From contig CM055109.1 of the NCBI GenBank assembly GCA_029204225.1, positions 2,036,340 to 2,100,339 on the forward strand: a stretch of DNA of 64,000 nt. Reading direction: 5' to 3'. The DNA comes from Diphasiastrum complanatum. Its lineage: Eukaryota > Streptophyta > Lycopodiopsida > Lycopodiales > Lycopodiaceae. How positions within the stretch are numbered: position 1 is the stretch's first letter; the number at the start of each line of letters is the position of its first letter. Shown piece by piece: positions 49,701-61,700 of the stretch. A program made the position numbers and the translations under genes. The notes beneath the pieces were generated by a model. That model had not been told where the DNA came from. It saw only the letters and a program-made list of their open reading frames with translations, and did no database searches.

Positions 49701-52700
49701 ATGAGAGTGTTTGGTTGTGTAGCCTTCATGCAGAAGCCCAAAGAATGAAGAAAGAAGTTAGATCCCACAAGTATCAAGACTATTTTCATTGGTTATTCAC
49801 ATTGTCACAAGGGTTATAAGTATAATCTTGCAAAGAAATCTTTCTTGGTCAGTAGATATGTAATTTTTATTGAAGATCAACAATTTTGTTTCCTCCCAAC
49901 CAACCTATTTTGACTATCAATGATTTATCTTCTGTGTCAAATGTGAAACTCTATGCATATATGCAGCAGCGTGTCTGCTCGTTTGTGGAAGAACCAAGAA
50001 CAATTGAAGAAGCTTACTCATCTGCATAATCAAAATTTTGGAAGGAAGCAATGGATGTTGAATACCATTCTTTAATCAAGAATGATACCTGGACTTTGGT
50101 ACCTCCTCATGGCAAGAACATTATTTCTTGCAAGTGGATTTTCAATGTGAAGTACAACCTAGATGGTACTGTTGGAAGGTGGAAGGCAAGGTTCTTAGCA
50201 AGAGGGTATTCTCAGATACATTTTGTTGATTATCAGGAAACTTTAGGTCTTTTTGATATACTTGCTTCTATTAGATTATTGCTTTTCTATGCACTTGTGG
50301 CAGATCTTGAAGTGCATTAAATGCATGTACATACTACAAACTACCTTAATGGCATTATTGAAGATGACATTCACATGAAGTAGCCAAAAGAATATGAAGT
50401 GGAAGGAAAGGAAAGCTTTGTATGTAAGCTACACAAGGCTGTTAATGGACTTGGGCAATCTTCAAGAGCTTGGTTCTAGAGGTTTTCACTCCTAGTATAT
50501 TGAATTTGAATGTCTACTGTAAGCATAGATGCCCAGAAAAGTGTTTCTAAAAGCGAGTTTCTAAGAAACGCGTTTCTATACCCAAAATTGCAATTTTTTT
50601 TTTTTTCGGAAAAATAGCTTAGGACTGAAATTTTTGTAGGGGATCCATGGTCAAACCAGTGTTTTGCCTCTCAAAAGTGCAATAGATGGGGCACAAACAA
50701 ATCTTATTTTCAATAGCTATTTGGTTGTTATTTGCTCTAGTTTTCAATAAATGCTCAAGAAACAGGCGGTCCGGGGGGCGGTAGCCCCCCGATGGGGGGT
50801 TTGGGGGGCAACGTCCTCCAACGGCGGGGTCCAAGTAAGGCCTCTTCATGACTTGGCCTTCCAACTCCCTGAGCGAAAACACACTTACTAGGACCATTTG
50901 TAATCGTAACGGACAGGCTAGAGGTTAGTTTTTACCCTTGACAGAACCCAACATGGATTAATGCACCTGAACTGGACCATCCTGCACCCGAAACAGTCGG
51001 CAAATTACACAATAACAATGCTCTTAATTAGAGCTTTCATTTGATACCCATATTGCTCAAAAAAAAACCAATTTTTTTTTTTTTTTTAAAAATGGTTTCT
51101 GGAATTTTTTCAAAAATTTCAGAAACGCGTTTCTGAACCGCGTTTTTGAATGCGAAACGCTGGGCATCTATGACTGTAAGTCCATCGGAAAGTCATTTAT
51201 CATCATCACTTTTTATGTGGATGACACGCTTCCGTTTGTTAATGATATGTGTCTCTTGCAAGAAGTTAAAACCCAACTTTTCAATGAGTTCGAGATGACA
51301 AATCTAGGCAATGCTCATTATTGTCTAGGGTTTTAAATCTTGAGAGATAGGATAAATAGAAGAATCTATCTATTCCAACAGAGATATTTGCAAAATGTTC
51401 TAAAAAGATATGGGACACACCATTAGACCTTGGGTTAAAACTGTCCAAAGATCAATGTCCTCAAAATTGCGAAGAAAGAATTGAAACGAGTAAATTTCCT
51501 CATCATTTAGTCATAGGATCTTTGATGTATGCCATGGTTTGTACCAAACCAGACATAGCTATGTTGTTAGTACTCTTAGCTAGTTTATGACTAAACCAGG
51601 CAAAATGCAATATAATGGAATAGCAGAAAATAGTCCTTAATTGCCCTTTCGTCTACAGAATTAGAGTATGTGGCCGCACGTCATGCAACCAAAAGAAGCC
51701 ATATGGCTGGGGCAGTGTTTAAGTGATGTTGGTTTACCTCAATAATCTCCAACAATTATTTCTTGTGATAATCTAAGCTGCATTGCACTTACTCTCAATC
51801 CGAGATTCCACTCAAGAAGCAAGCATATAGAAATCAAATTTCATTATATTAGAGAGAAGGTGCAGCAAAAGCAAATCTTGTTGGAGCATTGTAGAAGTAA
51901 AGACAATGTTGTAGATGCCTTCACCAAATCCCTACCCAAAGACAAACATCTGAGATTTCATCAGACAACTCGATCGAGGAGCCAGTTAGCCCCCCTTGCA
52001 TCCTCAATGGATTCGTGTGTTCACCAATATTGTTAGGGTTATGGTTTGTGGTTAATTGGAGATGGAAAAATAATTTATATGTTGGTATTGCCCTCGTAGC
52101 TTTGACTCAATACCCGACCTATTTTGACTATCAATGATTTATCTTATGTTTCAAATGTGAAACTCTATGCATATATGCAGCAGCGTGTCTGCTCGTTTGT
52201 GGAAGAACCAAGAACAATTGAAGAAGCTTACTCATCTGCATAATCAAAATTTTGGAAGGAAGCAATGGATGTTGAATACCATTCTTTAATCAAGAATGAT
52301 ACCTGGACTTTGGTACCTCCTCATGGCAAGAACATTATTTCTTGCAAGTGGATTTTCAACGTGAAGTACAACCTAGATGGTACTGTTGGAAGGTGGAAGG
52401 CAAGGTTCTTAGCAAGAGGGTATTCTCAGATACATTTTGTTGATTATCAGGAAACTTTAGGTCTTTATGATATACTTGCTTCTATTAGATTATTGCTTTT
52501 CTATGCACTTGTGGCAGATCTTGAAGTGCATTAAATGCATGTACATACTACAAACTACCTTAATGGCATTATTGAAGATGACATTCACATGAAGTAGCCA
52601 AAAGAATATGAAGTGGAAGGAAAGGAAAGCTTTGTATGTAAGCTACACAAGGCTGTTAATGGACTTGGGCAATCTTCAAGAGCTTGGTTCTAGAGGTTTT

Positions 52701-55700
52701 CACTCCTGGTATATTGAATTTGAATGTCTACTGTAAGCATAGATGCCCAGAAACGTGTTTCTAAAAGCGAGTTACTAAGAAACACGTTTCTATACCCAAA
52801 ATTGCAATTTTTTTTTTTTCGGAAAAATAGCTTAGGACTGAAATTTTTGTAGGGTATCCATGGTCAAACCAGTGTTTTGCCTCTCAAAAGTGCAGTAGAT
52901 GGGGCACAAACAAATCTTATTTTCAATAGCTATTTGGTTGTTATTTGCTCTAGTTTTCAATAAATGCTCAAGAAACAGGGGGTCCGGGGGGCGGTAGCCC
53001 CCCGATGGGGGGTTTGGGGGGCAACGTCCTCCAACGGCGGGGTCCGAGTAAGGCCTCTTCATGACTTGGCCTTCCAACTCCCTGAGCGAAAACACACTTA
53101 CTAGGACCATTTGTGATCGTAACGGACAGGCTAGAGGTTAGTTTTTACCCTTGACATAACCCAACATGGATTAATGCACCTGAACTGGACCATCCTGCAC
53201 CCGAAACAGTCGGCAAATTACACAATAATAATGCTCTTAATTAGAGCTTTCATTTGATACCCATATTGCTCAAAAAAAAAGCAATTTTTTTTTTTTTTTA
53301 AAAAATGGTTTCTGGAATTTTTTCAAAAATTTCAGAAACGCGTTTCTGAACTGCGTTTTTGAATGCGAAAGGCTGGGCATCTATGACTGTAAGTCCATCG
53401 GAAAGTCATTTATCATCATCACTTTTTATGTGGATGACACGATTCCGTTTGTTAATGATATGTGTCTCTTGCAAGAAGTTAAAACCCAACTTTTCAATGA
53501 GTTCGAGATGACAAATCTAGGCAATGCTCATTATTGTCTAGGGTTTTAAATCTTGAGAGATAGGATAAATAGAAGAATCTATCTATTCCAACAAAGATAT
53601 TTGCAAAATGTTCTAAAAAGATATGGGACACACCATTAGACCTTGGGTTAAAACTGTCCAAAGATCAATGTCCTCAAAATTGCGAAGAAAGAATTGAAAC
53701 GAGTAAATTTCCTCATCATTTAGTCATAGGATCTTTGATGTATGCCATGGTTTGTACCAAACCAGACATAGCTATGTTGTTAGTACTCTTAGCTAGTTTA
53801 TGACTAAACCAGGCAAAATGCAATATAATGGAATAGCAGAAAATAGTCCTTAATTGCCCTTTTGTCTACAGAATTAGAGTATGTGGCCGCACGTCATGCA
53901 ACCAAAAGAAGCCATATGGCTGGGGCAGTGTTTAAGTGATGTTGGTTTACCTCAATAATCTCCAACAATTATTTCTTGTGATAATCTAAGCTGCATTGCA
54001 CTTACTCTCAATCCGAGATTCCACTCAAGAAGCAAGCATATAGAAATCAAATTTCATTATATTAGAGAGAAGGTGCAGCAAAAGCAAATCTTGTTGGAGC
54101 ATTGTAGAAGTAAAGACAATGTTGTAGATGCCTTCACCAAATCCCTACCCAAAGACAAACATCTGAGATTTCATCAGACAACTCGATCGAGGAGCCAGTT
54201 AGCCCCCCTTGCATCCTCAATGGATTCGTGTGTTCACCAATATTGTTAGGGTTATGGTTTGTGGTTAATTGGAGATGGAAAAATAATTTATATGTTGGTA
54301 TTGCCCTCGTAGCTTTGACTCAATACCTATAAAAACTTGGACTATGATAAGTTTATGAGCAGAGGTATATAATCTAGCATCTATGAGCTGGTAACAATCT
54401 AGCATATAATTTGTTTATGATCTGAAAAAAAATTATGAGCAGAGGTCAGAATGGACCTCGGAATAACAAATGGTATTCTGAATTTAACTATTCCTCTTGG
54501 AAGTCTCATTATTTTCTATTGTGTTGGAAGTTGGAACATTGGCATGTATAGGGTGACTAGAGGAGCGTATACCTCTTTAGTAGCTATAGGATTAAAAGAA
54601 GGAACATGTATCTCTACCATGAGTGTAGAATTAGATTTGTAGGAGGCTGATAACATGAATTTTAGACGTCTACTATATTAATATTATCTTTTGGCCAATC
54701 GAAATCCCTTGTCACGCTATTAGCTATAACTTTGTGAATACATGTGCTAATGGCTCATTGACTGATAACCCTTTTATTGGTTGAATACTAGTATCTTTGC
54801 ATGACCCAAGGTCTGATCCTAGTGAACCTTTGCCTCATGCACACAAATGTGCTCTGTGACATATCTCTTGATCGTCTACCCTATTTGAAACATCTATAAT
54901 CCATGTACTCATTGTCCCTAATCTTGAGCCAAGGAATCATGAGGAGCAACGTTTTATGGTTTGAACCAAATCAGTGGGCACTGGGTCGAGTCGGTTGGTC
55001 CCCCAATTATCACACATTTGAAACATTTAGGGCATATTAAATTTGTTGTTTCAATTCCCGGGCTTTTATTACGAAAAAAACAAGTGCTAGTTTAGGGTTT
55101 GGGTTATAGATTACATTTTCATATTGCAACTATAGTCTAGAATCAAAACTATCTAATTAATCGGGTCATGATGCTTGATTCTCGAATCATAGTGGCTTCA
55201 ATGTCAAATGTTATAGCTTATAAGATAAGAAGATTGAAATCAAGATAGCTCTTCAAAATTGTCGTGAAACATGGTAATAGGTGCTTACTAGCAAGACACA
55301 TAAGTAATCACACGATGCAGGTTTGTTCTGACTTGCATAGGGGACAAGCTTTAAATAAACTAAACAAATAGGAGTAATTGGTCACGACATTTCATAGAAA
55401 GTTTAAACCAAAGCTCCAATCTAAGATGAGTTTAAGAAGTAAATCATAGTTATAACTTCCACAGTACTTGTTACTCGAATGTAATCAAGTGTATAATGCT
55501 ATCCTAGGAAGGCCACATATACGCTAGATGACAAAATCTAGAATCTAGATGTCTAGTGTGATGACACTATTGTATGGATTCTACAAACCGCTATCTACAT
55601 CCATGATCTTACGCTAGCCTCCTAGCCCTTGTCAAAAGCTCTCGTGCAACCATAGTCTACCCCTACTCGACATCGTTGTCATCCTCATCCTCATTCTCCT

Positions 55701-58700
55701 CCTCTTCAATATTCTTCATCCTTTGAGGTTTTCTTTTCCTCCTCAAATAGTTCCTCGTCCCTAAGAGCTCAAGAGCTTGTATTCTCTCTTTGTTGCCTTT
55801 CGTGTGATGCAAAGGTGCGAGTGTCATGTCTTGCACACAAGGACTTACTGTGATCTTTGAATTTTGAATATTGAATCCTAAGACTCTTGAAAGTTGTACA
55901 AAGTTATTTGGAAGTGGGAATCGACTTGCAATTCATGAAGCCTCCTAACGGAGGAGAACATACACATTTTCCTCCTCTTGTGACTTTGGTGGTAGGTTTG
56001 GGACCCTTGCCACATGGACTTCATTAGGATTGCCTTTGCATAATTTTATGCCTCGTGAGATATGAGTCATTACTCAGAGCTCACAACTTTAGGCATTAAA
56101 ATTTACAATCTAGTGACTCGCAACTCACAACTCGCAACTTGCAACTTTTCAATTTAAAACCTACTATTTGATAATTACAGTATAGAAACACAATAACAAT
56201 TTACTTGTATGGGCTCTCTGGTGTGCTATAGTTTCTTTAGTAGCTATAGGTTGGCGTGCACAATCATCAACTTATCCAACTATGCAAGTGAGAGTTTGTT
56301 CCTCTTCGTATTGATCAGAGAGAACACACTTCATTCTTGTCACCATGACATTGGATGCAACATACCCTAGAAAATCTTACCATAAATGTTCCAAGGGTGA
56401 TTTTGGGGCTACCCAAAAATCTCTAGACATGTGGCCATTCTCAAAAGGTAGTTCAAAGATGGTATGAAATAGCCAGGTTTAGGATTATTCCATGTTTGAA
56501 CTCTCATAAGTAGAACTACTGAGAGATTTTATGCAAACTTTGGATTAAAGTACTCTCTTTCAAAACTAGATTCATTGCGAGATGTTTTGCACAATAGGGA
56601 TCAATAGAACATCAATTTACTCATTTAAACCATACATAACCTTTTGTTATATTCATTTTCAGTCCAATTGGGCCTCTTCGTGGCAGTGATGCATTGGAAG
56701 GGTAGGCCTCAACATTCAATAGCATTTACCCATTCTACCCAACGAAGCATTTACACATTAATTTTCTTTTATCTATTTCAATTTGAGTGTAGAAGCCTGA
56801 TATCAGGGTTTCTATTGGTCCACATGGCAATGCCTTCTGCAAAAAAGATTAGAAGACATCTTTTCAGAGGCCCTCAGGTATTTGAAAATTTGTTTGCCGA
56901 TTGATTTTCTTGATTTTGTCACTCATATACCATGAAATCATTTGTGATACATAGTAGACAACTTACGAATAACTTTAATTGATTTTACATTGACTTGTTG
57001 GAACTTATGTCCTTTCTTTTCATGTTAATACACAACTACATACTTCATTTCATTATTAGTGTTTTTGGGTACTTGAAAGACATGAGCAAAAGTTCTTCCT
57101 TCTGTTCTCATGATCCTTGTATCTCATTCTTAGAATGAGATTGCAAATCTTTGAAATCCCATAGAGAGTTTTGTACATAGATGATCGGAAATATTTTTCT
57201 CAAGTAGTAAATGATGGTCCTTTGTTGGTGAATTGACAGGTTGTACGGAGTGTAGGGCAATGGTCAGCAGGTACAAGTCAACTAGAGGAGCAAAGTATTC
57301 ATGCTGCCTACTGCACCCTCATAGAGAAATCTGAGCATTTCATTTACATTGAGGTGAGCAGCAAATTTCTGTGAGTTATGTTCCTCTGTTATCTACTAGA
57401 CCTAGTTTCTTTGAGAGAAGTGAACTTGATGGCCTAAAGGAAACTGTATGAGCAAATTAACATATGATGAGCCATGCTCACCAGAACAGTGAAGGAAAAG
57501 GCATTTTGTCTAAAATATTCTAGGGCAAAGGCATGTTTCATTTTCTGGTGTGCTCTGTGAGTCTAGGCAGACAATAAGTAACTCTCTGAATAGTACTTCT
57601 TGGTGGTGCCATAGAATGTCTTTGGTTTGTTGAAGCACCGCTCAGCGCGCTTTTTAATGGAGATGGTTTCTTGTTCTTCGGGATTTTGCAGAACCAATTT
57701 TTTATCTCGGGTATGGATGGGGATGACATTATCCATAATCGTGTGCTGCAGGCGTTGTTCAGTCGTATAATGTGTGCATACAAAGAAAAGCAATGTTTTC
57801 GTGTCATTGTGGTGTTACCACTACTGCCTGGTTTTCAGGTATTCTGCCGGAGATTTCAGCATGCTATGACGATATGTATTTAGCTATGTTTTGGTTCAAA
57901 GTTTATCAAACCATGGTGCTGTATGGAGTTGTGAGCAGCCTGATTTATGTTGCATGTGAAGGTATTATGCTTACCATTTTGTACAACGGAAATGAAAATT
58001 TATCACCTTGATCTGTACTTATTTCAGGGAGGAGTGGATGATGCTGGTGCGGCATCTGTAAGAGCCTTGATGCATTGGCAGTATAGAACTATTTGTAGGG
58101 GTAAATCATCGATTTTGGAGCGTCTAAATGAGGAGATTGGACCTCAAGCTGAAAACTATCTTTCATTCTATGGACTTAGGAACCATGGGAGGTTATATGA
58201 GGGTGGTCCCTTGGCTACTAGTCAGGCATGTGAATAGTCGTGGGGGACTAACATATAGTCTTCTTTTAAAGTCAAAGATTAGGGGTCCTACTTTGCATAA
58301 TATACTCTCGAAAATTGCTCTTCAAATTTGCCATACCATTTGACTGTAGTTTGTTAAGTATCAAGGCAGATTTCTGATTATGTATAGACAAGGTTATTTA
58401 CTACATTGTCTTCATGCTCTTGCAGGTCTATGTGCACAGTAAACTCATGATCATTGATGATAAAGTGGTATTACTTGGGTCAGCAAATCTTAATGATCGA
58501 AGCCTGCTTGGTTCTCGAGATTCTGAGGTAATGTTTTCACTTGATAGATTATGGAAAATCACTAGCTAAGTGTATTCACAAGGAAATCACATCAAGACCA
58601 CTACTGTATGTATAATGTTTATTCAGATGCTTTGCTAAGCACCTGATTATCACAGGCAGAAGCTAATTAGCTCATGATCAAGGCTATAAATATGTGAGAA

Positions 58701-61700
58701 ATATGGAATAATTGCATTTAGGATTGAATTGAGGATTTGATGACTAAGAATAGAGAAAACTTATGGGTTTGTTTATGACATCTATATAAATTCTCTGGTT
58801 ACATGAGCCGTTATTCAAGTGATAATAATTCATGTATCCTGTTGTCACATCTCGTAATTTGTGAGACACACTCAGGAGCCAAAAATCATTGCCTCAAAGA
58901 GGGTTCATTAGGCTGGTGCGAGACACAAGGGGGTAAGTAAATTTCAATAATTGGGCTAACAGGAATATAAGGCTTTTCCACAAGTGCACTTGCTGTTGGA
59001 AAGCACAAATTGCCTAAAATTAAATCTGATATTGTAGTACTCCGATTCTGGATTTAATTGTAGTACCTCTATAGTAGTATGGGGATATGTAAATTGTACC
59101 TTTATAGTAGTAAGGGATATTGTAGTACCTCTATAGTAGTATAGGGATCAACCTTACCCATCATGGTTTCACTTGATCATTCACTATATCAACACAATTT
59201 TTTAGGATTATTCATTGAATCCAACATAGTTCATGCATCTACTAGCCGCATTCCTAGGTTTTGTTTTACGATGTTGGATAGCTAAACTAGTTCTATTCCC
59301 CTGTATGAATGTGATTTGCAAATTGCTCTTGAAGTTGATGAATTTGAGAGTGACATTTCTAATTTGAATCTCAAAACCAAGTGGACCCACCAATCCTAAA
59401 CAAGGTTTCACTAAGCTAGTTGTTCCTACCAGAGCTAGATCCAACTTGTGGATCTTGGATTCTTCAAGTAGCATTGTGATATTAACCTACCTTTCCTTAC
59501 ACACACACACACAATTTACATCTAGTTATACACAAACATACATTTGTATAATAACATAAACCATACTTGCAGTCCATGATCTGAAATGCGGTCTGGATCT
59601 CATTCCAGAAACTCAGGCTAGGTTTTCCTGAACACAAAAGAAGAAACTTTGAATTCTTTTGCTTTTCCTTGAAACGTTTTTAGGGGAACTGTCAAAAAGG
59701 TGAGCTAACCAACTATACTATAAAAACAAGAATTCTAGATATCCATTCGTTTATGTATCTATAACATTCCAAACCTTTTTCCTAGATAAGTGATGGAGTC
59801 GTTAAAGATCAATGATGAATGAATAAAATCTAGTTACATTAATGATGGATTTATTTAGCATGTAGATGGCCAGAGCTGACAAAAGAATGGGCTACAATAA
59901 CTCCTAGAGGTCCATTGTCATCATAGGTAATCTTCGAAATCATGACGTGGATCGATGAGCTTTTCCTTCTCTCTGGAACTTGGATCCAATAGGTGATTGA
60001 AATTCAGCCATACACAGAGTGTGAATGTAGGGGGTTAGATTTCCTCTCCTTGTCACGACTTATCACAAATGGTTTTCGCTCCCATGGGATAGTTACTATC
60101 ATTCATTCAAGCACTATATTTGACATTCTAACACTAGTATCACCTTAACACTATTTGCAATAGCAATTAACACTACACAAGCATCAAATTCCCATTAACA
60201 CTACTCACAAACACAAAAAAAGCAAGGGAGGCTTCATGCATCTACACTAAGCTCTCTAAACATGGATTAACACTACTAAAGAAACATAAAGCAAAGCATT
60301 AAAAAATCCAACAAAATCAAAAGCATGAGAGAGAGCCAAGTTAGAAGCATGGATGTTCACGATGAGACTTCGGAGAATCTCCTCCTCTTGATTGAACATA
60401 AGAAATGAGTACAGGAGGTGCCTTTTTATGGTTGAGGTAGGCCCTCACCTCTTAATCCTATTGGTTAGCCTATGTGGCACACCTCCTACTTCTATTGGCT
60501 AGCCTGACAGAAAAGATATTAAAAGTAACACGACAAGCCATTCTGAATTTTTATTTTTGATAGAATCAAACAGGGATTGATGCACCTAAACTGGACCACA
60601 TTGTATCCGAAACATTTGGCAACCTACATAAATGTACTGCCCTTAATTAAAGCTTTAATTTGATACCCATATTGCCCACCAAAAAAAGGGTCTTTGAGAC
60701 ACGTTGCCCCAAAATAGAAACGCGTTTCTAGAAACGCAATGCAACTATGATATATATCTTAGAAGCCCGTTCCGACCAAATGGTCGGAACGTTCCGTACG
60801 TTCCGGAACGTTCCTGGTCGGAACGATATTCATATAAATTAAATTATTTTAATTATTTATATGAATTAAATCCTTAGTTAAAAAAACATATATTTTTTTG
60901 AAGGCATCGTTCTGGAACAGAACGCGTTCTTCCATTCCGTACGTTCCGGAACGTTCCTGGTCGGAACGATGTTCATATAAATTTAATCATTTTAATTATT
61001 TATGTGAATTAAATCCTTAGTTAAAAAAAGTATTTTTTTTTTGGGGGCATCGTTTTGGAACGGGCAACTAAGATATATATCATAGTTGCATGGGGGGTTC
61101 CAGAACACGTCATGTTTCAGGATTTTGCTCAGAACGCTGTCTCTGCCCCAGAACGTTTATTTATTTAATTTTTTCCAATATGGATGCCCAAATTCTCCAT
61201 TTCTGGGGTGTTTGCTAGTAATTTTTTCAATTTTTTTTTATGTAGTATACGAGCATATCCTTTGTAGCTTAGAAGCCCGTTCCAACCAAAATGGGTCGAA
61301 ACGTTCCGTACGTTCTTGGTCGGAACGATATTCATATAAATTTAATTATTTAATTATTTATATAAATTAAATCCTTTGTAAACAAAACTTTTTTTTTTTT
61401 TTTGAGGACATCGTTCCGGAACGGAACAGGCGACTAAGCTTTGTAGCATTGCAAATTGCGAAAGCACTTCAATTCATCAATACATAGCTCCAGCATGGGG
61501 TAATAAAGTGACTCACCTCGATCATCTTGCTTGCTAAACCCTACTGAACAACAATGGGTTATAGAGTTTTTGCTTTAATTCTGAAAGACTTGAAATTATA
61601 TTTTAAAATTTATTTTGCTATTTTTTCTGTTCTACTGTACGGAATAGAACACATATAGAGTATCGTTTTGTATGTGTCCTTTTTTCTGTATACTACGGAT

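Larger units (their letters stand above)
49903..54327 (+). repeat. 2.2-kb tandem duplication (period 2214 bp)
   Basis: Copy 1 is about 49903-52114 and copy 2 about 52117-54327, joined by CG. Both contain copia F RT, the same inserted MITE, the rest of pol and the same non-coding tail ending ACTCAATACC. The copies are nearly identical by eye. Neither is bounded by LTRs, so this is a local tandem duplication made after the MITE inserted. Confidence 0.93.
43533..57239 (+). other. PLDZETA: Intron K-L of PLD zeta (13.7 kb)
   Basis: The largest intron fully inside the window. It holds a decayed gypsy (44.0-47.6 kb, minus), a decayed copia with a tandem duplication (48.5-54.3 kb, plus), two copies of a MITE, and a hAT transposase relic (55.6-56.4 kb, minus). 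43533-44040, 47620-48480 and 54330-55640 show no nameable element. A frame at 54451-54642 has no recognisable protein. Confidence 0.9.

Noticed and set aside
50619-50897. 92-codon minus-strand frame repeated at 52832-53110
   Set aside because: It lies inside both MITE-1 copies and spans the G-rich hairpin; no codon pattern or protein family supports it. It recurs only because the block is duplicated.
54451-54642. 63-codon + strand frame starting [11 protein letters not shown]
   Set aside because: No recognisable domain, no splice context, and within an intron beside decayed copia sequence. Most likely chance.
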